Of a stretch of 64,000 nucleotides of DNA, positions 44,362 through 54,284 are shown in pieces; the first letter of the stretch is position 1; the number at the start of each line of letters is the position of its first letter. The position numbers and the translations under genes were made by a program. Under the pieces are notes generated by a model. That model saw nothing but the letters and a program-made list of their open reading frames with translations. It had not been told where the DNA came from and did no database searches. This DNA is from Ilyomonas sp965199845 (GTDB lineage: Bacteria > Bacteroidota > Bacteroidia > Chitinophagales > Chitinophagaceae), in NCBI GenBank assembly GCA_965199845.1, contig CBDATZ010000042.1, forward strand, positions 496,001-560,000, in the 5' to 3' direction.

Positions 44362-44876
44362 ACTGTTGTTTTTTTGTTTTCGCTCCGTTTAATCAGCCAT
44401 AATGATATGCGCTGCAATACAACCAATATTACCAGCAGGCACACGGCAAAAAAGAACATGAGCAGCGTGTTTGGTTTGGTATGCTGGAACGCAAACACAA
44501 GCGCGGTAGAAACGGCAGGCGGGTGCATGGCTTTGGCAATAATCATTACGGCGATGGCGATGATCATGGCGATGGCAGCTGACGTATAACCGGCACCCAT
44601 TACAACATAAACCAAATATCCGATAGCCGCGGCTGATAGCTGCGCAATAATCAATGTGCGGATACTATTTGCCGGATGCTCCGGATCGAGATAAATAAGA
44701 AACGCGCTTGATGCCAGGGAGGAAAATAATACTTCCTGCCTGCCGAATAAGTTGAGCAGTAACAGCACGCCCACCATCACGGAAGCGGGCATCAGTGCCA
44801 GCAGGATGTCGGTTTGCAGATCGAAACGGCGCAGCGTGTTTTTACTTGCGGAACTGCTTGAAGAAATATCTGCCAT
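44358..44876 (-). CDS. HPP-family membrane protein
   Basis: 172 residues, four to five membrane helices. Family signature AKAMHPPAVSTALV with the HPP box. Some HPP proteins have been linked to nitrite transport in chloroplasts; the bacterial function is open. Coupled with DUF1622 downstream. Confidence 0.9.
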   Translation of the reverse strand: MADISSSSSASKNTLRRFDLQTDILLALMPASVMVGVLLLLNLFGRQEVLFSSLASSAFLIYLDPEHPANSIRTLIIAQLSAAAIGYLVYVVMGAGYTSAAIAMIIAIAVMIIAKAMHPPAVSTALVFAFQHTKPNTLLMFFFAVCLLVILVVLQRISLWLIKRSENKKTTV

Positions 44877-44948
44877 TTACTTTAAAATTATAAAGTGATT
44901 GGTGGTGCTTTTATCATAAGCTGCCAGGTTAAGCTCTTGCCTGCCTGT

Positions 44949-46073
44949 TTATTCTTTCGGTTTATCCTGCTCGGCTTCGGCAATAATTTTCCGTTTGCTT
45001 TTGGGCTTTTGCGTTTCTTCATCACCCAATAATAATCCCCACGGCTGTAATGTTTCAATACGGTCGAAAATAATTTTACTGATGGCAATAACAGGTATCG
45101 AAAGAAACATACCGGCAATGCCCCAAATCATTTCGCCTGCAATCACGCCGATAATGGTAATTAAGGCATTGATGCGGACTTTGGAACCCACAATAACAGG
45201 CAACAATACATTGCTGTCGGTTAAATGAACAACAATATAAGTAATGACCACCAGTAAGATTTTTGTGTCCGACGCGCCGGTAGCAAACGTAATGAAAGTG
45301 CTAAGCAATAAAGAAGTAAAAATGCCGATGTAGGGAATGAGGTTGAAGATACCTGTTATCAAGCCGAGCAGCAAGGCATACTTAATACCCAATATTAAAA
45401 ACGTGACGCAGCAAACGGTAGAAACAATTGCCATCTCTAACAGCAATCCTAAAATGTATTTCCTTACGATGTACTGTACCTGCTCAACCACGTCGTAAAC
45501 TGTTGACGAGTTTTCTTCTTTACATACAGCAATCAGGAACTTCAAAATCAGGCGGCGGTAAAGAAGAAGAAAGAACGTATAAATCATGGTAAAAACAATG
45601 AATAACAGGATTGAGGTAAGCGAAAAAAATGTAGCACTGATGATGGTAGAGCTTGACGAAATAGCCTGCGTTGTGGCTTTGTTCACATACTTCATCTGCT
45701 GCTTCATGCCGATATTCATAGTGTTGTGCAGCCATTGCTGAAGGTTATCTATGGTGCTGTCAATCTGTTCCTGGAACTGCGGCCAATCCTGCGCCAGGTT
45801 GCTGATGCGCGAGCCGAGAAAATAAAGCAGCGCCACAAGGGATGCCAATAATAAAATAACCGACATGCCTGCTGCCGCTCCGCCCGGAAACCGGAGTTTT
45901 CGCTCAAAGAAATTAACCAGCGGCAGCAAGGCAATAGAAAACAATAAGGCGAAGAATAAAGGCGAGAGAATTTCTTTGGCTTCAATGGCAACAAAACACA
46001 AGGCGATAAGACTAATGAGAATCAGCGCCAGCTTTACATAAAACGGTAACGCGCGGGATAATGACGGTGTCAT
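44949..46073 (-). CDS. AI-2E-family transporter (first of two)
   Basis: 374 residues from the ATG at 46073; an upstream start at 46133 adds a poor extension. Eight or so membrane helices and the family block GIFNLIPYIGIFTSLLLS plus a C-terminal GMFLSIPVIAISKIIFDRI. Some members are sodium-proton antiporters or exporters of the AI-2 signal; the substrate here is unknown. The hydrophilic tail ends PKSKRKIIAEAEQDKPKE. Confidence 0.9.
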   Translation of the reverse strand: MTPSLSRALPFYVKLALILISLIALCFVAIEAKEILSPLFFALLFSIALLPLVNFFERKLRFPGGAAAGMSVILLLASLVALLYFLGSRISNLAQDWPQFQEQIDSTIDNLQQWLHNTMNIGMKQQMKYVNKATTQAISSSSTIISATFFSLTSILLFIVFTMIYTFFLLLYRRLILKFLIAVCKEENSSTVYDVVEQVQYIVRKYILGLLLEMAIVSTVCCVTFLILGIKYALLLGLITGIFNLIPYIGIFTSLLLSTFITFATGASDTKILLVVITYIVVHLTDSNVLLPVIVGSKVRINALITIIGVIAGEMIWGIAGMFLSIPVIAISKIIFDRIETLQPWGLLLGDEETQKPKSKRKIIAEAEQDKPKE

Positions 46074-46167
46074 AAATAGTAGATAATGCTGTGAAGTAAC
46101 GAAAATCAGTTTGGGATTCTTTGTACTCTCCAATCAATGAGGATGTATTTGCTGTTGTATCAAAATA

Positions 46168-46196
46168 AAAGCGGCGACCGTTACAGTCGTCGCTTT
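46168..46196 (-). terminator. hairpin terminator after the DUF2382 gene
   Basis: AAAGCGGCGAC pairs with GTCGTCGCTTT. On the minus strand it is followed by TATTTTG. A second weaker hairpin, AGGAG/CTCCT, lies at about 46214-46232, nearer the stop. Confidence 0.6.
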
Positions 46197-46232
46197 GTAT
46201 AGTAAATATAAAACAGGAGAAGTATTACTCCT

Positions 46233-47069
46233 TTAGTTTTTTGATTTGTCAATGGTTATTTTATGATCTTTCATGTCTTCCACATCAACTTCGGTTTTAC
46301 GAACGGTATCGCGAACTGTTTCATTGCGCTCGTTCACTTCTTTGCCGAGACTTACTTCTTCCACCACGCGCGCCTGCTTGGACACAACCGGCACTTCCTT
46401 GCTTTCTTTCATTTCGATTTGACCTTCCTTAAAAGCGGCAAAATCAGCATCCGTAGCGGGACGGTCAACCGCATTGCGCTTTACATGCACAGTTTCTTCG
46501 CGAAGACGAACCTGTTCTTCTACCGGATGTTCTACAATGCGGCTTCTCAGGCGCATGCCACCGGTTTGCACCGATTTTTTACGCACTTCAAGGCTTTCCT
46601 CAATAATAGGGATTGATTTGTTTGTATTGGCTGTATTATCGTTTGTCACTGCATAATCCGTGTTACCTGTACTCATCGCTGCATTTGGTGCAGGCATCGT
46701 GGTATTGTCATATCCGCCAGATTGCAGGCTCAGGTCAACCGCACCATTATCATCCATAATATCGGCTGCTTTTTCAGCTTCGTCGGCAGACGTTGCATAC
46801 ACGCTTACAACGGCTTCGCTTTTTGCTGCGTAACTATTGTAACGGTCTGCTTCAGCATCGTTATCACCGAATAAATTTTTAAAGAACCTGGAAATACCAC
46901 TTTCCTGGTCGTCATTGTCTAAATTAAAATTCTTCTCAGTGCCGGCTGATGTTTTTCCACCTGCTGACATGTCAATGTTGCTGCGATCAAAACCTTTGTT
47001 TACCAAGGCTTCTACTGCATCCTGCGCATTTGAATTTTTATCGAAAATACCTACTACTGTCTGTGCCAT
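46233..47069 (-). CDS. YsnF/AvaK-type (DUF2382) stress protein with flavin-like N-domain
   Basis: 278 residues. N-terminal general stress protein 17M-like domain (about 1-100, AQTVVGIFDKNSNAQDAVEAL and FNLDNDDQESGISRFFKNLFG) and a C-terminal DUF2382 domain (about 145-260) with IPIIEESLEVRKKSVQTGG and VRLREETVHVKRNAV. General stress protein of unknown activity. A shorter DUF2382 protein is encoded 53 bp upstream. Confidence 0.92.
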   Translation of the reverse strand: MAQTVVGIFDKNSNAQDAVEALVNKGFDRSNIDMSAGGKTSAGTEKNFNLDNDDQESGISRFFKNLFGDNDAEADRYNSYAAKSEAVVSVYATSADEAEKAADIMDDNGAVDLSLQSGGYDNTTMPAPNAAMSTGNTDYAVTNDNTANTNKSIPIIEESLEVRKKSVQTGGMRLRSRIVEHPVEEQVRLREETVHVKRNAVDRPATDADFAAFKEGQIEMKESKEVPVVSKQARVVEEVSLGKEVNERNETVRDTVRKTEVDVEDMKDHKITIDKSKN

Positions 47070-47122
47070 AATGATTCCCTGAACGGGTGTTTAATATGTA
47101 TAAAAATTATTACCGAAAAAAC

Positions 47123-47530
47123 TTATTGCTGTGTGTCGTGTCGCTCAACGGTTACTACTTCTTTGCGCAGCATCATTTGTTGCGGCTCGCTGGTTTCCGT
47201 TGTGTTCTTTGTGATCCTGATTTCTTCTACTATTAAGATGCGCTTTACCATCACTTCCCGGATCACCGGAATGATCATTACCTCGCCTTCATATCTTATT
47301 GAGGGCGCTTCATCAACCAGTTTATCAACCGGTATATGCTCAATGCTATAATCTTCGCGAAGCAAGGCGATATTAACTGTCTCGATTTTTTCCTCTGTCT
47401 TCTTCGAGATTATCACTCTGCCGGTTTCAATTGTTTTTCTGTCAATAATCAAGTGTTCTTCTATTACCGGGATGGTAACAAGCTGCTGACTTGCAATGAC
47501 AATATCTGATGTTCCGATAGATGTATTCAT
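47123..47530 (-). CDS. DUF2382 protein
   Basis: 135 residues, one DUF2382 domain: IPVIEEHLIIDRKTIETGRV and MIIPVIREVMVKRILIVEEI. The whole protein is two related strand-rich halves. It lies upstream of the longer DUF2382 gene on the same strand; a 21-bp direct-repeat site is 92 bp before its start. Confidence 0.88.
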   Translation of the reverse strand: MNTSIGTSDIVIASQQLVTIPVIEEHLIIDRKTIETGRVIISKKTEEKIETVNIALLREDYSIEHIPVDKLVDEAPSIRYEGEVMIIPVIREVMVKRILIVEEIRITKNTTETSEPQQMMLRKEVVTVERHDTQQ

Positions 47531-47621
47531 AGGAAGAAGATGGTTAATAGTACGTCGTTAATGAGAAATAGAAAACCAGCAAAGCAAACGATACAAAGCA
47601 GGAACCACATATCTGCAAAAG

Positions 47622-47654
47622 GTTACATAATTCTGTTCCTAACTTACATAATTC
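47622..47654 (-). promoter_or_regulatory. 21-bp spaced direct repeat, site 3
   Basis: The best-conserved copy. On the minus strand: GAATTATGTAAG at 47654-47643 and GAATTATGTAAC at 47633-47622. It is oriented toward the DUF2382 gene at 47530 and followed by TTTG-type promoter elements. Confidence 0.75.
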
Positions 47655-47785
47655 ACCGGAGGACAGTTTGCGGCTTTGTGTCGCTTACCTTTGTTGCTTA
47701 TCAAAGTTGTTACCATTTTGAAAAACAATCACTTGCCGATTATGGCAATTTGTCCTTGGTATTATTCCTATGTTATATTGGTTAA

Positions 47786-49879
47786 ATGATGAGCGACATG
47801 CAGACGAACTTAACTAACGATATACTACTGCATGTTCTTTCTTTGTCACCGAATGCCACTGCTATTTATACAACAGAGAACCTGGTTATAGAAATGGCAA
47901 ACGATGCTATGATTGCAATGTGGGGCAAAGACAAGTCAATAATCGGGATGACCTTTGAGGAAGCCATACCCGAACTAAAAAGCCAGCCCTTTGCTGCATT
48001 GCTGAAAGAAGTATGGAAAACCGGCGTTCCTTATAAAGCAAAAAGCAAGGCTGCAAGCATTAAAGTAAACGGTGTGCTGTCGGTTTATTATATTGATTTT
48101 ACCTATCAGGCAATTAAAAATAAGGATGGCAAAACGTATTGCATTCTCCATACAGCAATAGATGTAACGGAACGTGTAGTAAAGCTAAAATCTGCCAGAA
48201 AGCAGCGAAGAAAGCAACGGGATGCAGATGCAGAACTGGCAATTGCAATTGAGGCTTATAACAAACTGCAACAGGTAAATGAAAGCATAGTAAACAGCGA
48301 ACAAAATACTCGCCTGACGTTGCTGAATGCACCTTTTGCACTCGGCATTTTACGGGGAAGAAATCTTGTGATAGAATCCGCTAACGAAGATCTGTTAAGC
48401 CTTTGGGGAAAAGGCAACGATGTAACCGGCAAATTGCTGACGGACGTATTACCTGAAATGACAGGACAACCTTTTCTATCAATCTTGGATACTGTGTTCA
48501 CATCCGGCAATCCTTATTATGGTCAAAAGGATAAAGCAGTTATCGAACATGAAGGCAACATGCAAGAAGGTTATTTTAATTTCGTGTATCAACCCATTGC
48601 TGATAAAAGCGGGCAAACTGCCTGTATCATGGTTGTTGCCAATGAAGTAACGGAGCAATATCTTTCGTATCGCAACATACAGGAACTGAACGAAAACCTC
48701 TCGCTGCTGAATGAAAAGTTACAAGATACTAACCTGCAGCTAACTTCTTCCAACCAAGGACTGACAGATGCCAATGATGAATTAGCAAAAGCACAGCAAA
48801 GCCTGAATTCTCTTCTTGTAAAGCTGACCAACAGTGAAGAGAAATTAAGACAGGCAATAGAAGCTGCTAACCTGGGAACCTGGAGTGTAGATATGGATCT
48901 GACACATATCCTGTTGTCTGAACGGGCGAAACAAATATTTGGTCTTGTGTCCGAAGATGAACACATACCTGTTGCCAAAGCTAAAGAAGCTGTTGACGAA
49001 GAGTACCGGGCTATGATGACCGATGCGATTCAGAAAGCGATGCACGATGACCAGGTATGTGACATTGAATATCCGGTTACGAACCTGCAAACCAAAGAGC
49101 GCAGATGGATACGCGGAATTGGTAAATTGTTTTATACCGAACCGGGAGAGCCTTCTCATTTTTCAGGCGTTCTCCAGGATATTACCGAACGCAAACAGGA
49201 TGAGCAACGCAAGAACGATTTCATCGCCATGGTAAGCCATGAACTGAAAACACCGCTTACTTCGCTGAAAGCTTTACTGCAACTGCTTGCTATTCCATCA
49301 GGGCAAGCCGATAATGAGTTTGGTATTGCAGTGCTGACTAAAGCTGATGTACAGATTAATAAAATGACTAACCTCATCAATGGGTTTTTAAATTTATCAC
49401 GGCTGGAGGCAGGCAAAATTGTATTGGATAAACAGAACATTGATATAGAAGAACTGGTAAAAGAAATCGTGGAAGAATGCCAAATGTTGTTTCCCAGTTA
49501 TCACATCGGCTTTACTAACTGCGCATCCACATTTGTGCAGGCAGACCGTGATAAGATCGGGCAGGTCATCAATAACTTTATCAGCAACGCTGTTAAATAC
49601 GCGCCGGAAAGTAAGATGATTGATATCAGATGTTCTGTCACCATGCGTTATGTACAGATCAGCGTAACCGATTATGGAAAAGGCATTCAGCCCGTCGATA
49701 TTGGTAAGCTGTTTGAGCGCTTTTACCGTGTGCAAAATAGCCATACGAATATAACCGGCGGCTTTGGTATTGGCTTGTATTTGTGCTCGGAAATTATCAA
49801 ACGTCACGATGGTAAGATTTGGGTAGAAAGTGAATTGAATAAAGGTTCCACATTCTGTTTTGCGTTACCTTTGGTATGA
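47786..49879 (+). CDS. PAS-domain sensor histidine kinase
   Basis: 697 residues, no membrane helix. PAS-like domains at about 10-130, 165-290 and 360-470 (AKIFGLVSEDE type third), coiled coil (about 290-350), HisKA with FIAMVSHELKTPLTSLK, and HATPase with NAVKYAPESK, GKGI and GGFGIGLYL. A cytoplasmic sensor of redox, light or ligand. No response regulator is adjacent. Confidence 0.93.
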   Translation: MMSDMQTNLTNDILLHVLSLSPNATAIYTTENLVIEMANDAMIAMWGKDKSIIGMTFEEAIPELKSQPFAALLKEVWKTGVPYKAKSKAASIKVNGVLSVYYIDFTYQAIKNKDGKTYCILHTAIDVTERVVKLKSARKQRRKQRDADAELAIAIEAYNKLQQVNESIVNSEQNTRLTLLNAPFALGILRGRNLVIESANEDLLSLWGKGNDVTGKLLTDVLPEMTGQPFLSILDTVFTSGNPYYGQKDKAVIEHEGNMQEGYFNFVYQPIADKSGQTACIMVVANEVTEQYLSYRNIQELNENLSLLNEKLQDTNLQLTSSNQGLTDANDELAKAQQSLNSLLVKLTNSEEKLRQAIEAANLGTWSVDMDLTHILLSERAKQIFGLVSEDEHIPVAKAKEAVDEEYRAMMTDAIQKAMHDDQVCDIEYPVTNLQTKERRWIRGIGKLFYTEPGEPSHFSGVLQDITERKQDEQRKNDFIAMVSHELKTPLTSLKALLQLLAIPSGQADNEFGIAVLTKADVQINKMTNLINGFLNLSRLEAGKIVLDKQNIDIEELVKEIVEECQMLFPSYHIGFTNCASTFVQADRDKIGQVINNFISNAVKYAPESKMIDIRCSVTMRYVQISVTDYGKGIQPVDIGKLFERFYRVQNSHTNITGGFGIGLYLCSEIIKRHDGKIWVESELNKGSTFCFALPLV

Positions 49880-50215
49880 TGTGCTGATGCTAACTTTGAA
49901 CGTACTTTTGACCTTACGTCTTATACGCATTTTGCCAGCGACAAAGCAACAGCAGAGCATTAGATTCAAACATGATTTTTTTGACCAAGAGTTGTTTTAC
50001 AACCGGAGAACAAGAAGTGCTTTATAAAGGAGTATTGAATAAAAACGATGTTATTGTTTTGAAAAAGGTTGCGCAGTTCGTGCAACCTTTTTTGTTTGCC
50101 ATAATTAAATTTGGAAATGGCTTTGTTTAACAACGCCTTTAGAGATTTCTACAGAAGTGCTTCATAACTGCCTCTAACATTTGCTTCATTAAATAAAAAA
50201 CAACAAACAATAGTT
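49880..50215. other. intergenic region with a terminator
   Basis: No gene seen. It contains a strong hairpin at 50062-50093 (AAAAAGGTTGC with GCAACCTTTTTT), probably ending the kinase transcript, and then the promoter of the protease gene. Confidence 0.6.
50062..50093 (+). terminator. hairpin terminator
   Basis: AAAAAGGTTGC, loop GCAGTTCGT, GCAACCTTTTTT. T run on the plus strand, 180 bp after the kinase stop. Confidence 0.75.
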
Positions 50216-51469
50216 ATGACATTCAAACAATTTTTCGCGGCTTCCCTTATCGGGGCAGCTACGTTAGCAGGCGGTGTGTGGGCGTATGGAAAATATGAAC
50301 ACCAGGATACATTTACTTTAAAAGCTCCGGCAGCAGCTTCTATGTTTAAGCCGGCAGAGTTTACCGAAAACAGCAGCACTACTCCCACGGTAGATTTTGA
50401 AATGGCAGCCGGGAAAGCAGCTCCCACAGTCGTTCACATCAAAGTGATGCAGCGACCGCAGCAGCAAAGCTTCAATCCCTTTGGCGGCGATGGCGTCAGC
50501 GGCATGGCTTATCAAAACGGCGATGACGACGGTAGCAACGCCGTGCAACAGGTTGCATCCGGTTCGGGCGTTATCATCAGTGGGGATGGCTACATTGTTA
50601 CCAACAACCACGTGGTAGAAAAAGCCGATGCGTTGATGGTGACATTGAACGATAAAAAAGATTACAAAGCCAAGGTGATCGGCACCGACCCAAGCACCGA
50701 CTTAGCCGTGATTAAAATTGAAGGAAATAACTTTCCTTCCCTGCAGTTTGCCAACTCGGACAACGTGCGCATCGGTCAGTGGATACTCGCCATCGGTTAT
50801 CCTTTAAATTTAGAAACAACCGTTACATCAGGCATCGTAAGTGCGCGGGCAAGAAGCATTGGCATCAACAGCCGCAACAGTAATTCACCTATAGAATCGT
50901 TTATTCAAACTGATGCGGCTGTAAACCCCGGAAACAGCGGCGGCGCGCTGGTAAATACGGATGGAAATCTGATCGGTATCAACAGTGCCATTGCATCGCC
51001 AACAGGTTCTTATGCGGGTTATTCGTATGCCATTCCTTCTAACTTGGTAAGCCGTGTGGCAAGTGATATTATTAAATACGGCAGCGCCAAAAGAGCTTAC
51101 CTCGGTGTGATGTATGGCAGCGACCAGATGAGCGATGCTGACCGTCAGAAAAACAATATTCCGGATGGTGACGGCGTGTATGTAATGAGTGTTGCGAAAG
51201 GCAGTGCGGCAGATAAAGCAGGCATACAGAAAGGCGATTTCATTACAAAAATAAACGGAACCACACTCCATACCGGCAATGAAATGGTTGAAAAGATTTC
51301 AGCGCTTCGTCCCGGCGATAATATTGAAGTTACTTATAACCGCAATGGCTCTGCAAACACGGTAACCGTAACATTGCAGGGCGATGCCGGCACTTATCAG
51401 CAGGATGCAAACAACCTGAAAAATGATAACCGCCAGCAGCCCGGTGATGATGAGGATTCTGACCAATAG
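50216..51469 (+). CDS. DegP/HtrA-type periplasmic serine protease
   Basis: 417 residues. Signal peptide or anchor (1-25). Trypsin-like domain with triad His in VTNNHVVEKAD, Asp in STDLAVIKI, Ser in NPGNSGGALV. One PDZ domain only (about 300-390, YLGVMYGSDQM to EVTYNRNGS), where DegP has two. Quality control of envelope proteins under heat or oxidative stress. Acidic Q-rich C-terminus. Confidence 0.95.
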   Translation: MTFKQFFAASLIGAATLAGGVWAYGKYEHQDTFTLKAPAAASMFKPAEFTENSSTTPTVDFEMAAGKAAPTVVHIKVMQRPQQQSFNPFGGDGVSGMAYQNGDDDGSNAVQQVASGSGVIISGDGYIVTNNHVVEKADALMVTLNDKKDYKAKVIGTDPSTDLAVIKIEGNNFPSLQFANSDNVRIGQWILAIGYPLNLETTVTSGIVSARARSIGINSRNSNSPIESFIQTDAAVNPGNSGGALVNTDGNLIGINSAIASPTGSYAGYSYAIPSNLVSRVASDIIKYGSAKRAYLGVMYGSDQMSDADRQKNNIPDGDGVYVMSVAKGSAADKAGIQKGDFITKINGTTLHTGNEMVEKISALRPGDNIEVTYNRNGSANTVTVTLQGDAGTYQQDANNLKNDNRQQPGDDEDSDQ

Positions 51470-51624
51470 TTACCGCCGGAACGCGCGTGGTAATCAGTAA
51501 TCATAATTAAAAATGTGATTATTTGCATAACAGCCAGCGACGCTTTTGAAAAGAAATTCAGACGTTGTATTACCGATGAATACAGTTCGATAATAAAGGT
51601 GAGAAATAAATAAATCGCTACCGC

Positions 51625-51655
51625 AAAAGCCTGCCTTTTTACAAGGTGGGCTTTT
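51625..51655. terminator. hairpin between protease and response-regulator genes
   Basis: AAAAGCC and GGGCTTTT with inner CCTT/AAGG. Probably a terminator of the protease transcript. It lies 37 bp before the response-regulator start. Confidence 0.55.
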
Positions 51656-51692
51656 GTTATTACATTTATCAAAAACAAGTACTGCTGTCACC

Positions 51693-52367
51693 ATGAAAGT
51701 TCTGATTATTGAAGATGAAAAAGCATTGCAGGAATCAATTGTTAAATACTTAGAACATCAGGGTTTTGTTTGCGAAACTGCCGATGATTTTAAAGCTGGT
51801 AAAGAAAAAGTAAGCCTGTTTGTTTACGATTGCATCGTGGTTGATATTACGCTTCCGTATGGCAGCGGGCTGAACCTGGTGAAAGAGCTTAAATACATGG
51901 AATCGAAAGCGGGCATCATTATCATTTCTGCTAAAAACTCTCTTGACGATAAGTTGACCGGTCTTGATTTAGGCGCAGATGATTATCTCACCAAACCATT
52001 CTATCTATCTGAACTTACGGCGCGGATCAACGCAGTGATCAGGCGCAGGCAATTCAGTGGCAGCAAAGCGGTGCAGTTCAACGAAATAAAGTTAGATGCT
52101 GAGGCACAAAGCGTGATGGTAAATAATAAAACCATTGACCTGACGGATAAGGAATATCAGTTGCTTGAATATTTTATTGCCAACCAGCGTAGGTTGCTTA
52201 CTAAAGCGGCGATTGCGGAGCACATCTGGGGCGACGGATATACACAGGCTGGCAGCTTTGATTTCATTTATGCGCACATTAAAAACCTGAGAAAAAAACT
52301 GACGGATGCAGGCAGCAATGATTACATTAAGACGATACACGGGTCCGGCTATCGCTTCACCGATTAG
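51693..52367 (+). CDS. OmpR-family response regulator
   Basis: 224 residues from the ATG at 51693, which gives the canonical MKVLIIEDEK start. Receiver domain (phosphoacceptor in CIVVDITLPYGSG, KPFYLSEL near 100) and winged-helix DNA-binding domain (LTDKEYQLLEYFI, YIKTIHGSGYRF). It pairs with the kinase 33 bp downstream. Confidence 0.95.
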   Translation: MKVLIIEDEKALQESIVKYLEHQGFVCETADDFKAGKEKVSLFVYDCIVVDITLPYGSGLNLVKELKYMESKAGIIIISAKNSLDDKLTGLDLGADDYLTKPFYLSELTARINAVIRRRQFSGSKAVQFNEIKLDAEAQSVMVNNKTIDLTDKEYQLLEYFIANQRRLLTKAAIAEHIWGDGYTQAGSFDFIYAHIKNLRKKLTDAGSNDYIKTIHGSGYRFTD

Positions 52368-52400
52368 AAGTTTGTTTTACTATTCTATTTAACCTCATAC

Positions 52401-53666
52401 ATGAAACTTCTTACCAAGACAACCTTGTACTTTTTATTAGCGATGGTACCGTTACTTATTGTCGCCGGGTATTATTTGTTCAGCCAGTTCAGTAAAGAAA
52501 TCAACAGCCGAAGTGATAAAGAATTAATCAGCGATGAGATAGAATGGATACAGTATGTGGAAAGCCAGGAAGAAGATGGAGCCAGCGTTATTTTGAAGGC
52601 ACCCGACCTGTCTATTTATCCAACCAATGCCGAAGCTGATAAATATGCCTCGCTAACCGACATCAGTTATTTTAACGCAAAAAGCAATACAAAAATTCCA
52701 TACAGGCAGTTGTCGCAGGTAGTTTTTATTAACAATGGTTCTTACCAGATTCTTATCCGGCAATCGCAGGAGCAAAAGGCAGCCTTGGTTACGGATATTA
52801 CGCGCATCATGTTGTTTGTTTTCATCGGGTTATTTGCAGCAACGCTCATCTTTAACTGGGCAATCAGCCGGCAGTTATGGAAGCCATTTCGCAATTCTCT
52901 TAATAAAATCAGGAGTGCCGAATTGCAGAAGATGCAGGCAGTTCATTTTGAAGAAACTCATACGCAGGAATTTAATGAACTCAATGCTTCGCTAAACGTG
53001 ATGACCGGAAAAATATACACGGATTATGTAAACATGAAAGAGTTTACGGAGAACGCGGCGCATGATATGCAAACACCAATAGCAGTAGTACAAAGCAAGC
53101 TGGAACTGTTGATGCAAGACAGCAATCTTACTGATGAGCAAGTGCAATCTGTGGTTCAGTCAACCACGGCTTTGAACCGGCTGAGTAAATTGAATCAAAG
53201 TTTGCTGTTGCTGGCAAAAATTGAGAACAATCAATATGAAGCGAAAGAAGACATCAACCTCACGGAAATCATTAAAAAACACATCAGTTTATTCAACACG
53301 TTTATCAACGATAAGAAGATAAGAATAGAAAGCAGTTTTGCTGAAGATTTTATCATCAAACTGCACCCGTTATTAGCCGATTCTTTGATTGCAAATCTTT
53401 TGGGAAATGCCATCAAATACAATTATACAAATGGTGAAATCGGCATACTAACATCACAAAAAAGTTTTTCAGTCAGCAATACCAGCCAGCGGTCAGAAAT
53501 CAAGCCTGATAAGCTGTTCAGCCGGATGAACAAAGACAATAACGGTGATGATCTGTCCACTGGTTTAGGACTTGCGATTGTGAAGAAAATTGTGGATGCC
53601 AACCAATTAACAATTGATTATACAGCAAAAGAAGGCACTCACAATTTCATTATCAGGAAACAGTAA
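52401..53666 (+). CDS. two-component sensor histidine kinase
   Basis: 421 residues. Membrane helices at about 8-28 and 138-158 with a periplasmic domain of about 110 residues between, HisKA with NAAHDMQTPIAVVQSK, NAIKYN for the N box, and GLGLAIVKKIVD for the G box. The ATP lid region is short. Operon with the OmpR-type regulator. Confidence 0.94.
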   Translation: MKLLTKTTLYFLLAMVPLLIVAGYYLFSQFSKEINSRSDKELISDEIEWIQYVESQEEDGASVILKAPDLSIYPTNAEADKYASLTDISYFNAKSNTKIPYRQLSQVVFINNGSYQILIRQSQEQKAALVTDITRIMLFVFIGLFAATLIFNWAISRQLWKPFRNSLNKIRSAELQKMQAVHFEETHTQEFNELNASLNVMTGKIYTDYVNMKEFTENAAHDMQTPIAVVQSKLELLMQDSNLTDEQVQSVVQSTTALNRLSKLNQSLLLLAKIENNQYEAKEDINLTEIIKKHISLFNTFINDKKIRIESSFAEDFIIKLHPLLADSLIANLLGNAIKYNYTNGEIGILTSQKSFSVSNTSQRSEIKPDKLFSRMNKDNNGDDLSTGLGLAIVKKIVDANQLTIDYTAKEGTHNFIIRKQ

Positions 53667-53803
53667 AGAATTAGAATTTAATTCATTATCATTCGTTGAT
53701 AATGCTGTTATAGAACGATACAGGTTCGTTAATGTTATACATTGCCTATTGTGGTTCATTATTTTAGTCTGGTTTTTGAAATTCACTACACAAAATATTT
53801 ATT

Positions 53804-54178
53804 ATGAAAGTTTTTTTATTTTTCCTTCTGCTGTTTCCTGTTACTTTTATCAATGCGCAGAACACGCATAAAAAAACCATCAAAGCTGCACAGGCAAAGA
53901 ATTATGTTGGTAAAACGGTAACGGTTCTTGACAGAATTCATGAAGCGCGCTTAGACAATATCTCCAAAAAAGAAGTGAATGTATTGTACACCGGCAACGA
54001 TTATGATCATCGCACATTAGCCCTTATTTTTCCGCAGGATGTATTAAAACGTTTTACTTATAATCCAAACTCCAAGATGATTAACAATACATTTTATGCT
54101 ACGGGCAAAATTGTGATGTACAAAGGCAAACCAGCTATGTACATCAGGGATGAAAGCCAGTTGAATGTTGCAGAATAA
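53804..54178 (+). CDS. secreted OB-fold-like protein
   Basis: 124 residues, signal peptide (1-18, cleaved near INAQ). The mature part AQAKNYVGKTVTVLDRIHEA with TLALIFPQDVLKRF and ATGKIVMYKGKPAMYI has the strand order of short bacterial OB-fold proteins. Function unknown. It follows the kinase after 137 bp. Confidence 0.7.
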   Translation: MKVFLFFLLLFPVTFINAQNTHKKTIKAAQAKNYVGKTVTVLDRIHEARLDNISKKEVNVLYTGNDYDHRTLALIFPQDVLKRFTYNPNSKMINNTFYATGKIVMYKGKPAMYIRDESQLNVAE

Positions 54179-54284
54179 GTATTTGTGTAAGCTATCTGCG
54201 GCGATTCATTTTACTTCAGCCTTTGGCATTGTGATTTACTAACTCAACAACCTGATACTTCTTACATTTCGACCAAATTCTAAC